Positions 39,723 through 49,403 of a stretch of DNA of 64,000 nucleotides are shown in pieces. Below the pieces are notes generated by a model that was not told where the DNA came from, searched no databases, and was given only the letters and a program-made list of their open reading frames with translations. Both the position numbers and the translations under genes were made by a program. The first letter of the stretch is position 1. The number at the start of each line of letters is the position of its first letter. The DNA is from Zygosaccharomyces rouxii (lineage: Eukaryota > Ascomycota > Saccharomycetes > Saccharomycetales > Saccharomycetaceae), in assembly GCF_000026365.1 (NCBI RefSeq), contig NC_012995.1:188501-252500 (forward strand), written 5' to 3'.

Positions 39723-40230
39723 GAAAAGTGGTCAAAGAGGCCAAAATAGAACCACCAATCCAAACAGAGTATTTTCTCTCAGGTAAAGCAATGATCTTAA
39801 CCTTTCTAGAAGGTGGAGATGGAGGCGGTGATTTCCTTCTTTCAGCAATACATGGTAGTACTGCCAGACATCGCAATATTACCATACAAGTGCTTACGAA
39901 CATCAACATCATACTTCATGATAAAGCTTCAATCAAAGGAAAAGAACATTCTTCTGGTGAGACTCTCAATTTGTTATTAAGAATGTGGTTTCGAATCTTT
40001 TCAATGCCATCCTAGTTTGTAAGTATACCATGTCAAATTGGGTAACGGGAAGCCAAGATACCTACCTCTCTTGGATTGAGCTTCATCACCCACATAGAAT
40101 GTCGTTTTGGGCCATGCCAACCATGATACCTAATGTCTTGGTTTACCGACAAATGAATGGAAAAACGGAATGTGGAGTGGCATCACCGGTGCAACCGGCT
40201 TTACATATACCAGCGCTTGTCAATAATCCA
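39723..40230 (-). pseudogene. ACT1 (pseudogene): Decayed ACT1 pseudogene fragment between the adhesins
   Basis: The reverse strand encodes a clear actin C-terminal block, [20 protein letters not shown] followed by SLTTFQ, in the same orientation as intact ACT1 at 46822-48033. It is broken several ways. The final 22 or so residues after SLTTFQ are missing. Frames shift and small deletions occur around 39805-39860. About 520 bp of the middle is deleted at a junction near 39925-39930 (ACT1 positions about 47104 and 47628 are fused). Similarity ends near the first codons of exon 2, so there is no promoter, start exon or intron. It cannot make actin. It is best explained as the truncated right end of the duplicated segment. 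Confidence 0.9.
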
Positions 40231-41180
40231 TCCTTTTGTACTGTTATAGTTACTACATTATTCTGGAAGTCATCATTGCTATGCCAACATTCTAGGCACT
40301 CAAACTCCATTAGGTAATTCTCCGACTGGAATGTCCTACATTTTCCATTTCGGTTCAGTAATATCGGACATATGTCACAATCTTCCCCAAAGGGAACTGT
40401 TCGTCGTTTTCTGCGCGAAAATAGCTACTAGCGATTACCGGTAGCTTGCAAATCCTATTTCCAAATAGGATGACTCTCCTGCACGATTTCCCAAAGGATC
40501 TAATCTATTGCTTCTTTCGTCGAAGGAACCACATCCCCATAGGTCAGAAGATAAGCACTCTACCGGGAAAAACGAGCTTCGGTTAGCCATCTAGTCATTT
40601 GATTTAATCAAATTGAGGATCTCTACTGATAGTTGGGGTGATAATCGGAGTGTCGAAAGACAAATTCGCCTGAACTAGCAATGCGGCTAGCACGGAGGAA
40701 AGAACATTTACAAAACTAGAAGAAACCAAGTAGAGAACGATCGAAGGATTCGATATTGACAGTATTTGTTTCACCTCTAGTATTTTAAGGGGTGATTAAG
40801 ATGTATTCAGTTCGTACGCTTTTGTATGTGTATTGTCAAGTACCAAGAAGTGCCCACGTCAGATGCTGATGAAGCAATTTTTCGTTCGAACAAAATTCGG
40901 ACTTGATGCGTCTCCGTAGGTCAATCAATGTCCTTTTCTCCTCCAGTGGGTTAGACTACAATTCTAAAGAATGCTTCTTGTCCAAGATTTTTGAACAAGA
41001 TTTGAAACTACAATCCAAAAAAAGTTCCCTTATCCAAGAATTTTAGACCTCATCCAAGATTTTATTTCATATAAATTCGAATGATAATCCATCCATGAAG
41101 TTTTGGAATTGTAAGGTTCTTAGTCCCTTTCTTGTTTGATAGTAGAAAAGAAAAGCAAGCAAGGAAGCACACATTTCCTA
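40231..41180. promoter_or_regulatory. Upstream region of adhesin 2, duplicate of 30950-31909
   Basis: About 950 bp of gene-free DNA homologous to the promoter of adhesin 1 but diverged. Only one of the four CATTCC motifs of copy 1 is retained (GGAATG at 40328-40333); a CATTCT is at 40288-40293. A pheromone-response-type TGTTTCA (Ste12 site, reverse) is at 40767-40773. Three ATCCAAGA/TCCAAGATTT copies at 40981, 41032 and 41052 form a degenerate repeat not seen in copy 1. A TATA-like CATATAAATT is near 41068. Confidence 0.55.
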
Positions 41181-44100
41181 ATGATTCGGTCGCTTTATTC
41201 GTTGCTGTTCCTAGCTGCCCCCCTCGTTGTCGCATTGGGTGGGTCCAGTACTACCACGGCCAGTCCGGCACCATATGGATTGACACGTAGAGAAGAACAT
41301 CAAGTGGTTGACCTCTACGACGCTTGTCCAGTTCGAAACATATTGAATTCTTTGGGCGCTGAAAAGCTTATTTCATTTGACATGGAGGTTACCGATGTTT
41401 CGTACCTAGGCGGTAACACTTATAACGTGACAATTCACGTTTCTGGTAAAATCAATATTGCTTCCTATCTTTTCAGGGGCTTGCACGTCTCTGACATCGA
41501 CGGCCCAGACTCAGAAGTTACTTTGTACAGTACTACCACTCCAAACCTGTTAAACCTCCTTTGTCCTTCGGACTACACTGCCAATTTCCTAGTTTACGGT
41601 GTGGAACAAGGTGATACTGTCTGGTTACCAAGTTTCCGCTTGGTCTACGAATATAGCAACGGTTTACCCGGTGTATTAGAAACTGTCAATCAGCTTGAGT
41701 TAATCACTGGTTGTTTAGAAGTGGATAGTTCTCTTTCTGGTTATTACTGGCCAACTCCAGATGACGATAGCTCTAGCGCTCCTCCATCCGGCTCTGGCCT
41801 CCCACAAAGTGCTCCTTCAACTAATTCATGCTTCCAATCAAGTACCTCTGCTCCAACTTCAAGTCAAAGTGACACTCTCCAAAATAAAGATCCAGTAGGG
41901 TATTCCACAGCACCGATAAGCAGTGCTTCTAGTAGTTCATCTGCTGCACAAACAAGCGCTGCTTCCAGTGGTCCATCTGCTGCACCAGTAACCGATGCTT
42001 CCAGTACTTCTTCTTCTGCACCAACGAGCGGTGCTACCAGTGGTTCATCCGCTCCAAGCAATGACGCTAACTCTAGCACTTCTGGTTCATCCGCTGCACA
42101 AGCAAACACTGTTTCCAGTAGTTCATCTGCTGCACCAGCAACCGATGCTTCCAGTAGCTCTTCTTCTGCACCAACGAGCGGTACTACCAGTGGTTCATCC
42201 GCTCCAAGCAATGGCGCTAACTCTAGCACTTCTGGTTCATCCGCTGCACAAGCAAACACTGTTTCCAGTAGTTCATCTGCTGCACCAGCAACCGATGCTT
42301 CCAGTAGCTCTTCTTCTGCACCAGCAACCGATGCTTCCAGTACTTCTGGTTCATCTGCTGCACCAACAAACGCTGCTTCCAGTAGTTCATCTGCTGCACC
42401 AGTAACCGATGCTTCCAGTACTTCTTCTTCTGCACCAACGAGCGGTGCTACCAGTGGTTCATCTGCTCCAAGCAATGACGCTAACTCTAGCACTTCTGGT
42501 TCATCCGCTGCACAAGCAAACACTGTTTCCAGTAGTTCATCTGCTGCACCAGCAACCGATGCTTCCAGTAGCTCTTCTTCTGCACCAGCAACCGATGCTT
42601 CCAGTAGCTCTTCTTCTGCACCAACGAGCGGTTCTACCAGTGGTTCATCTGCTCCAAGCAACGACGCTAACTCTAGCACTTCTGGTTCATCGGCTGCTCA
42701 AACAAACACTGCTTCCAGTAGCTCTTCTTCTGCACCAACGAGCGGTTCTACCAGTGGTTCATCTGCTCCAAGCAACGATGCCAACTCTAGCACTTCTGGT
42801 TCATCTGCTACACAAACCAACGGAGCTTCCACTGGCCCATCCTCTGGATCAGGCAGTGGTGTGAACTCTACCACCCTTCGTTCAAACGGTAATGGTTCTA
42901 ACGGCAATGGTTCCAACGGTGCATCATCTGTTCCAAGTACTTCCACTGGCGCTGCCGCTGAAACAACTAGCGGTGCCTCTACTGGTCCATCTTCTGGAGC
43001 AGGCAGTGGTGTGAACTCTACTACCTCTGGTTCAAACGGTAACGTTTCCAACGGCAATGGTTCCAACGGTGCATCTTCTGTTCCAAGTACTTCCACCGGT
43101 TTCCCAGCTGGTTCAACTGGCGGTGCTAACTCTACCGCCTCTGGTTCAAACGGCAATGGTTCAAACGGTAATGGCTCTAACGGTGCATCCTCTGTTCCAA
43201 GTACTTCCACTGGCGCTGCCGCTGGAACAACTAGCGGTGCTAACTCTACCGCCTCTGGTTCTAACGGTAATGGTTCCAACGGTAATGGCTCTAACGGTGC
43301 ATCTTCTGTTCCAAACACTTCCACTGGTGCTGCTAACTCTGCCACCTCTGGTTCAAACGGCAATGGTTCCAACGGTAATGGCTCTAACGGTGCATCCTCT
43401 GTTCCAAACACCTCCACTGGTTTCCCCGCTGGTTCAACTGGCGGTGCTAACTCTACCACCTCTGGGTCAAACGGCAATGGCTCCAACGGTAATGGCTCTA
43501 ACGGTGCATCCTCTGTTCCAAGTACTTCCACTGGCGCTGCTGCTGGAACAACTAGCAGTTCCTCCACAGGTCCATCCTCTGGATCAGGCAGTGGTGCTAA
43601 CTCTACCACCTCTGGTTCAAACGGCAACGGTTCAAACGGTAATGGCTCTAACGGTGCATCCTCTGTTCCAAGTACTTCCACCGGTTTCCCAGCTGGTTCA
43701 ACTAGCGGTGCTAACTCTACCGCCTCTGGTTCAAACGGCAACGGTTCTAACGGTAATGGCTCTAACGGTGCATCCTCTGTTCCAAACACTTCCACTGGTG
43801 CTGCTAACTCTGCCACCTCTGGTTCAAACGGCAATGGTTCCAACGGTAATGGCTCTAACGGTGCATCCTCTGTTCCAAACACCTCCACTGGTTTCCCCGC
43901 TGGTTCAACTGGCGGTGCTAACTCTACCACCTCTGGGTCAAACGGCAATGGCTCCAACGGTAATGGCTCTAACGGTGCATCTTCTGTTCCAAACGGCAAC
44001 GTTTCCAACGGCAATGGTTCCAATGGTGCATCATCTGTTCCAAACACTTCAACTGGTTCCTCTTCCGGATCGAGCACCGTTGCTTCCGACAGCGCTTCCA

Positions 44101-45965
44101 ACAGTGTGCCACCGAACACTTCCTCGATCAGTTCGTCCAATAGTGCTTCCAACTCTGCTTTATTGAACAGTAACTCTTCCTCTCCAACTTCAAGCAGTGG
44201 CGTCGCAGGTAACACAGTCCCAATTACCACTATCTCTGGTACTACTATCCCAGGTACTACTATCCCAGGTAGCACTGTCCCAGGTACTACTATCCCAGGT
44301 AGCACTGTCCCAGGTACTACTATCCCAGGTAGCACTATTCCAGGGACTACCATCGCAGGTAGCTCCGTCCCAGGTAAGAATGTCTCAGGTAACATTGTCC
44401 CAGGTAGCACCATCCCTGCTAGTACCCTTCCAGGAAGCATTGTCCCAGGCACTACAATCCCAGGTAGTACCGTTTCAGGCACTACAGTCCCAAGTAGCGT
44501 CATTCCAGGTAGCACTGTCCCAGGTACTACTATCCCAGCTAAAACTGTTGTAGGTGGTGGAGATTCTCCATCTACTTTCACCGCTTCCAATACAGCTGCA
44601 GGTGCAAGTGGCGTTACAGGTACTTCTGTCGCCGGTAACAACAACGGTGTGAACGGTGAACAAACTCCACAAGTTCAAACCATCACTAGAACTGTCCAAC
44701 CAACCGGTGGTCAAACAACCCCACAAGTCCAAACGATTATGACAACCATTCAACCAACCGGTGGCAACAACGCTGGCAACGGTAACAACGGCGCTAACAA
44801 CAACGGTGCTAACAACGCAGGCAATGGTGATAACTCTGGAAGCGGTAACAACGGTAACAACAACAACGGCGCTAACAACGCGGGCAATGGTAACAATGGT
44901 AACAACAACGGTGGTAACAACTCTGGCAACGGCAACAACTCTGGCAACGGTAACAACAACGACGCTAACGGTGAACAAACTCCACAAGTTCAAACCACCA
45001 CTAGAACTTTCCAACCAACCGGTGGTCAAACAACCCCACAAGTCCAAACGATTATGACAACCATTCAACCAACCGGTGGCAACAACGCTGGCAACGGTAA
45101 CAACGGTGCCAACAACAACGGTAGCAACGGTGCCAACAACAACGGCGCTAACAACGCGGGCAATGGTAACAATGGTAACAACAACGGTGGTAACAATTCT
45201 CGCAACGGCAACAACTCTGGCAACGGTAACAACAACGACGCTAACGGTGAACAAACTCCACAAGTTCAAACCATCACCAGAACCGTTCTGCCAACTGGTG
45301 GCGAAACAACCCCACAAGTTCAAACCATTATCACCACCATTCAACCAACCGGTGGCAACAACGCTGGAAACGGTAACAACGACGCTAACAACAACGGCAA
45401 TGGTGACAACGGTGCTAACGGTGCTAATAATAACGGTGCGAGCGGTGAACAAACTCCACAAGTTCAAACCATCACCAGAACCGTTCAGCCAACTAGTGGT
45501 CAAACAAGCCCACAAGTCCAAACCATCATGACAACCATTCAACCAACCGGTCGCAACAACGCTGGCAACGGTAACAACAACGGCGGTAACAACAACGGCA
45601 ATGGTAACAACAACGGCAATGGTAACAACAACGGCAATGGTAACACTGTCCCAGTGTCCGTCTCCGTTTCCGTCCAAATCGTAACTCAAACTCAAACTGT
45701 TACTGAAACAGCTGCTCCTTCCGACAACTGTGTCTGTCCAACTGGTGCAGCTGCAGCCGCCATTCCTTCAGCCTCTAACTCAGGTTACTCTAACAACACT
45801 GTACCTGTAAAGAGGGAAGCACCAATCGTTAAGCCTGTTGGTAAAGACATCACTGCCCTACCAACGGTTGCTCCTCAAACCGTCTCTCAGGGATCAGCTG
45901 GAAGATTGGTGAACCCAGTCAACGGACTCTTGTTGAGTCTATTGACTTCATTACCTTTCTTCTAA
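41181..45965 (+). CDS. FLO11-like GPI cell-wall adhesin 2 (single Flo11 domain)
   Basis: The 1594-residue protein starts at the ATG at 41181 ([16 protein letters not shown]), homologous to adhesin 1; the open frame extends 15 codons upstream but without another ATG. After the signal peptide comes one Flo11 domain at about 37-193, with [20 protein letters not shown] and WLPSFRLVYEY. A Ser/Ala/Thr repeat region (about 195-550) has units like [30 protein letters not shown] repeats span about 555-960, [10 protein letters not shown] repeats about 1011-1130, and [10 protein letters not shown] units separated by Asn/Gly-rich spacers about 1150-1485. The GPI tail is nearly identical to adhesin 1. It is a direct paralog; the Flo11 domains differ at many residues, so ligand preference may differ. 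Confidence 0.92.
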   Translation: MIRSLYSLLFLAAPLVVALGGSSTTTASPAPYGLTRREEHQVVDLYDACPVRNILNSLGAEKLISFDMEVTDVSYLGGNTYNVTIHVSGKINIASYLFRGLHVSDIDGPDSEVTLYSTTTPNLLNLLCPSDYTANFLVYGVEQGDTVWLPSFRLVYEYSNGLPGVLETVNQLELITGCLEVDSSLSGYYWPTPDDDSSSAPPSGSGLPQSAPSTNSCFQSSTSAPTSSQSDTLQNKDPVGYSTAPISSASSSSSAAQTSAASSGPSAAPVTDASSTSSSAPTSGATSGSSAPSNDANSSTSGSSAAQANTVSSSSSAAPATDASSSSSSAPTSGTTSGSSAPSNGANSSTSGSSAAQANTVSSSSSAAPATDASSSSSSAPATDASSTSGSSAAPTNAASSSSSAAPVTDASSTSSSAPTSGATSGSSAPSNDANSSTSGSSAAQANTVSSSSSAAPATDASSSSSSAPATDASSSSSSAPTSGSTSGSSAPSNDANSSTSGSSAAQTNTASSSSSSAPTSGSTSGSSAPSNDANSSTSGSSATQTNGASTGPSSGSGSGVNSTTLRSNGNGSNGNGSNGASSVPSTSTGAAAETTSGASTGPSSGAGSGVNSTTSGSNGNVSNGNGSNGASSVPSTSTGFPAGSTGGANSTASGSNGNGSNGNGSNGASSVPSTSTGAAAGTTSGANSTASGSNGNGSNGNGSNGASSVPNTSTGAANSATSGSNGNGSNGNGSNGASSVPNTSTGFPAGSTGGANSTTSGSNGNGSNGNGSNGASSVPSTSTGAAAGTTSSSSTGPSSGSGSGANSTTSGSNGNGSNGNGSNGASSVPSTSTGFPAGSTSGANSTASGSNGNGSNGNGSNGASSVPNTSTGAANSATSGSNGNGSNGNGSNGASSVPNTSTGFPAGSTGGANSTTSGSNGNGSNGNGSNGASSVPNGNVSNGNGSNGASSVPNTSTGSSSGSSTVASDSASNSVPPNTSSISSSNSASNSALLNSNSSSPTSSSGVAGNTVPITTISGTTIPGTTIPGSTVPGTTIPGSTVPGTTIPGSTIPGTTIAGSSVPGKNVSGNIVPGSTIPASTLPGSIVPGTTIPGSTVSGTTVPSSVIPGSTVPGTTIPAKTVVGGGDSPSTFTASNTAAGASGVTGTSVAGNNNGVNGEQTPQVQTITRTVQPTGGQTTPQVQTIMTTIQPTGGNNAGNGNNGANNNGANNAGNGDNSGSGNNGNNNNGANNAGNGNNGNNNGGNNSGNGNNSGNGNNNDANGEQTPQVQTTTRTFQPTGGQTTPQVQTIMTTIQPTGGNNAGNGNNGANNNGSNGANNNGANNAGNGNNGNNNGGNNSRNGNNSGNGNNNDANGEQTPQVQTITRTVLPTGGETTPQVQTIITTIQPTGGNNAGNGNNDANNNGNGDNGANGANNNGASGEQTPQVQTITRTVQPTSGQTSPQVQTIMTTIQPTGRNNAGNGNNNGGNNNGNGNNNGNGNNNGNGNTVPVSVSVSVQIVTQTQTVTETAAPSDNCVCPTGAAAAAIPSASNSGYSNNTVPVKREAPIVKPVGKDITALPTVAPQTVSQGSAGRLVNPVNGLLLSLLTSLPFF
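42890..44050. repeat. Asn-Gly-Ser repeat array shared by both adhesins
   Basis: Repeats encoding [20 protein letters not shown] with spacers such as STSTGFPAGSTGGANST occur about nine times here. Closely matching DNA occurs in adhesin 1 at 36650-37080, including a GGAACAACTAGCAGTTCCTC stretch found in both (36661 and 43545). Sharing of variants between paralogs suggests sequence exchange between the two genes. Confidence 0.7.
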
Positions 45966-46821
45966 TTTTGACAATATGTCCGTTCCTATTTTAGTCTAAC
46001 TAGTAATTCATGTTCTATAGCACAGGGTATTGAAATTACACCTGTCTGGGGGTTTCTCTGCTCGCATAGAATATATTATATATGTACGGCCATTAATATT
46101 TGTCCCTGAATGGATTAGACATAAAACAATTGTAGCACAATACTATATCTACAATGCGATAGCCCTGTTTCTGCAAATGATATATGCATAATTGTATGTA
46201 TTCCTGTTCTATTACCACCTTATATTTCTGTCTACCGTTGATTTACGGTGGTAGTTTCTCGTATGAGGATTCACGAAAATGTTACAATGGCAGCCTAAAC
46301 ATTCTCGAGAGGGACTTGGAATTATTAGGGGAGAGAATGTGGCCGATAGGGTAACGGAAGTACATATATCATGTGATACGTGAATACGTGAATACATGTT
46401 TAGTTATCAATTAAATACATCAAGAAGCCCAGAATCTTACTATGGGAGTAAAGTCAATCACATTGGGCTTAACGAGATGACAAGCAATAACGACGGACTT
46501 TTAATGATTAAATTAAATTAAATTATTCTAATTAATTTAATTAATTTAATTTTAGGAACGGTTACGGATAAATACCATTCAAAAGCTATAAATTGCTCTA
46601 TTCGCAAGAACTCCTAAGTCCACTTAACAAGGTTCTTTTGGTGTTAATATTAAAGGTCTAGTGTTCTATTACTACGTCTTAAAAAATCATTGATTTTTTT
46701 TTTCTTCCTTTTATTTTCTCTTATCTTAAGTTAATTTAATTTAATTTTTATTTTGTACGTCGTTGTAAGATGTAATAATTTGTTAATTCCTATCTCTACT
46801 ATTACCTTAGCTTAATTTGGC
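45966..46821. other. Gene-free 3' flank between adhesin 2 and ACT1, with AT-rich inverted repeats
   Basis: The first 160 bp match the adhesin 1 3' flank closely. Around 46505-46555 is a nearly pure A/T stretch of AAATT/TTAAT pentamers arranged on either side of a TTC centre. It could form a long hairpin and may act as a bidirectional 3'-end signal for the two convergent genes. A second A/T repeat lies at 46728-46750. No gene is supported. Confidence 0.5.
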
Positions 46822-48033
46822 TTAGAAACACTTGTGGTGGACGATGGATGGTCCGCTTTCGTCGTATTCTTGCTTGGAGATCCACATTTGTTGGAAAGTG
46901 GTCAAAGAAGCCAAAATAGAACCACCAATCCAAACAGAGTATTTTCTTTCAGGTGGAGCAATGATCTTAACCTTCATAGAAGATGGAGCCAAAGCGGTGA
47001 TTTCCTTTTGCATTCTTTCAGCAATACCTGGGAACATGGTAGTACCACCAGACATCACAATGTTACCGTACAAGTCCTTACGAACATCAACATCACACTT
47101 CATGATAGAGTTGTAAGTAGTTTGGTCAACACCAGAAGATTCTAGAGACAAAACTGATGGGTGGAATAGAGCTTCAGGTGCTCTGAATCTTTCGTTACCG
47201 ATAGTGATCACTTGACCATCAGGCAATTCGTAAGATTTTTCGACAGAAGAAGATTGAGCTGCGGTTTGCATTTCTTGTTCGAAATCCAAAGCGACGTAAC
47301 ATAGCTTTTCCTTAATGTCACGAACAATTTCTCTTTCAGCAGTAGTGGAGAAAGAGTAACCTCTTTCACTCAAGATCTTCATCAAGTAGTCGGTCAAATC
47401 TCTACCAGCTAGATCAATTCTCAAAATAGCATGAGGCATAGAGAAACCTGCATAAATTGGAACAACGTGAGTAACACCATCACCAGAATCTAAAACGATA
47501 CCAGTGGTTCTACCAGAAGAGTAAAGAGACAAAACAGCTTGAATAGAAACGTAGAAAGCTGGAACGTTGAAAGTTTCAAACATGATTTGAGTCATCTTTT
47601 CTCTGTTACTCTTTGGGTTCATTGGAGCTTCAGTCAAAAGAACAGGATGTTCTTCTGGTGCAACTCTCAATTCGTTGTAAAAAGTGTGGTGCCAGATCTT
47701 TTCCATATCGTCCCAGTTGGTAACGATACCGTGTTCAATTGGGTAACGCAAAGTCAAGATACCTCTCTTGGATTGAGCTTCATCACCCACATAGGAGTCT
47801 TTTTGGCCCATACCAACCATGATACCTTGATGTCTTGGTCTACCGACAATGGATGGGAAAACGGCACGTGGAGCGTCGTCACCGGCGAAACCGGCTTTAC
47901 ACATACCAGAACCGTTGTCAATAACCAAAGCTGCGACCTCTGTTTAATCAATCTTGTTAGTAAAATTGTCCATCCTCGAATTGAAATTGAAATCGAATCT
48001 CGATTGATATCGAATAAACATACCAGAATCCAT
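46822..48033 (-). CDS. ACT1: Actin, spliced (48024-48033 joined to 46822-47939)
   Basis: Exon 1 (ATGGATTCTG, 48033-48024) joins exon 2 at 47939 to give [20 protein letters not shown] and the full 375-residue actin ending VHHKCF. The exon 1 sequence is identical to S. cerevisiae ACT1 and the intron sits at the same codon. Nucleotide-binding loops DNGSG and DSGDGVTH and the C-terminal [20 protein letters not shown] are intact. Actin forms cortical patches, cables and the cytokinetic ring, and is the partner of Bbc1 encoded at 21-24 kb. This is the intact parent of the pseudogene at 39.7-40.2 kb. Codon use is strongly biased to preferred codons, fitting high expression. Confidence 0.98.
47940..48023 (-). 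other. ACT1 spliceosomal intron (84 nt)
   Basis: On the reverse strand the donor is GTATGT (48023-48018), the branch point TACTAAC (47962-47956) and the acceptor AG (47941-47940). The branch adenosine is about 17 nt from the acceptor. The S. cerevisiae ACT1 intron at the same site is about 308 nt, so this one is much shorter. Confidence 0.93.
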
Positions 48034-48826
48034 CGTTAAGTAATATCAGTTGAACTATAACCTTGTCTCTATAGAATACAACAGATGTATTGTCTATCAA
48101 AAGATGCAAAAGAACAAATTGCAAAGTAAAAATGACCTTTACAATTAATAGTTTTCCTAAGAGTGTGTTGTCCTTTAAAATAAACAAGGTTGAACCAGTG
48201 GGAGCCAGTGGTTCAACCCACCCGATCGATCGTTGGTCGGAAACTGCTCAGACCGTGAAAAATAGGAGAGGGTATAATAGAAAAAATTTCGATGGAAAAT
48301 TGTACCAAAGAGGGGAGGGTAACAAGAAAAACTTGTACACCTCACTGTACGTAAGCCAAAACGCGCCTCCCATCGCTTCGAACGAATTAGCAATCTGTGA
48401 TTTTCTCCCTCCCCCCTTTAACCGGACAGGACCTCGAAGCCTTCTTTTTTTATCAGTCCGGGGATATCCGGGGTAACCAGACAATAAAGAGATATAGACA
48501 TAGATTAACAGTTTAGCCGCTGAGCTCTAAGTAGAGGTTAATGCGGGAGTTTTCCCAGAGGAAGTTTCTGGGATTTGTATATTCGGGAGAATTGAATTGA
48601 TCACGTGATTGGCTTCTATATAAGAACAATGAACATATCCTAATGAATTCGTGAATAAACTTCTACTGGTTCATATGTACTGCTATACATCGACTAGTCT
48701 TATGCTTTCTGTTTTCTGTCTCTCTTTTTAGTCCACATGTCTTACACACGTATGCACACTTTTTCACCGCGATGTTAATCCATTCAACATGACATCTTAT
48801 CGCATATTGAAATAGACAGAATAGTA
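48034..48826. promoter_or_regulatory. Divergent ACT1/SND2 intergenic region
   Basis: This 793-bp region holds the strong ACT1 promoter and the SND2 promoter. CACGTG lies at 48602-48607 followed by TATATAAG near 48617-48624, about 205 bp before SND2. Pyrimidine-rich and purine-rich stretches occupy 48270-48450, and short inverted repeats occur around GATATCCGGGG (48465-48475). No ORF or RNA gene is supported. Confidence 0.5.
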
Positions 48827-49348
48827 ATGGCAGGTAAATCTTCCAAAAAGCAGGCTCAATCGAATTTATTGGTGCTGAGAAACTTGTACGTGGCAACCAT
48901 ACCAGTTGTACTGCTAGCTTCAACGCGCCAGTGGATCTCTAAACGAGATATTGTTAATTATATTAGATTTATTTTGCTGCATCTACCATTATTAGGATGT
49001 ATATACGTTTTGGATTCATCAGGTAGACCCAAGTACGATTCAAAGAATAAATTGATTCGTGAAGGTTTGGACCTCTCACAGTCTGGGGGTCTTACCGAAT
49101 ATATGTTTGACGTTATCTACTTATCACTATTTGGTGATTTAGGTCACATTCTATTCAATACCAAGAAATTTTGGTATGCATTAATCTTGGTCCCAGTTTA
49201 TGCCATTTGGAAAATTTATGGATTGATGCCCAGTTTACCAACGGCCAAGGCTAAGGATGGTGATGATCAGCATCAAAAACCAGGACAATCGAAACGTCAA
49301 GCCAAATTGGCAAAAAGACAAGATAAGGTCCAGGTCAAATATAGATAG
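48827..49348 (+). CDS. SND2: Snd2/Env10, SRP-independent ER targeting protein (TMEM208 family)
   Basis: The 173-residue protein has about four hydrophobic segments (roughly 18-34, 44-62, 96-112 and 118-134) and a Lys/Gln-rich cytosolic tail (KPGQSKRQAKLAKRQDK), the plan of TMEM208/Snd2. The N-terminus AGKSSKKQAQSNLLVLRNLY and the FDVIYLSLFGDLGH block are characteristic. Snd2 works with Snd1 and Snd3 to deliver membrane proteins to the ER, favouring substrates with central membrane segments. Position matches YLR065C. Convergent with YPT1. Confidence 0.93.
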   Translation: MAGKSSKKQAQSNLLVLRNLYVATIPVVLLASTRQWISKRDIVNYIRFILLHLPLLGCIYVLDSSGRPKYDSKNKLIREGLDLSQSGGLTEYMFDVIYLSLFGDLGHILFNTKKFWYALILVPVYAIWKIYGLMPSLPTAKAKDGDDQHQKPGQSKRQAKLAKRQDKVQVKYR

Positions 49349-49403
49349 CCCGATCTATTATATAGTAGTATATGTATAGATAAAATAACTGTAAATGTTA
49401 AAA

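Larger units (their letters stand above)
30950..40240. repeat. Segmental duplication, unit 1 (promoter, adhesin 1, 3' flank, ACT1 fragment)
   Basis: The order here is upstream DNA, FLO11-like gene, 3' flank and ACT1 3' part. It is repeated at about 40245-47930. Homology is direct and covers both non-coding and coding DNA. The 3' flanks share a block beginning CACAGGGTATTGAAATTACA at 38876 and 46020, and later CGTCTTAAAAAATCATTGAT at 39622 and 46675. Boundaries are approximate, read by eye. This is a tandem duplication whose junction falls where the ACT1 fragment meets the second adhesin promoter (about 40231-40250). Confidence 0.85.
40245..47930. repeat. Segmental duplication, unit 2 (promoter, adhesin 2, 3' flank, ACT1)
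   Basis: This is the second unit of the tandem duplication described for 30950-40240. It keeps the complete ACT1 gene at its right end, so it represents the original junction with ACT1. The two units differ in length mainly through adhesin repeat expansion and ACT1 decay in unit 1. Boundaries are estimated by eye. Confidence 0.82.

Noticed and set aside
39728..40317. Plus-strand open frames between the adhesins
   Set aside because: They are antisense to the decayed ACT1 copy and match the antisense of intact ACT1; no gene on that strand.
41136..41180. 15-codon N-terminal extension of adhesin 2
   Set aside because: The extension begins with TTG, not ATG. The ATG at 41181 aligns with adhesin 1 and begins the signal peptide.
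41864..45695. Antisense and alternate-frame open frames across adhesin 2
   Set aside because: Same explanation as for adhesin 1: repeat composition, no independent start context or domains.
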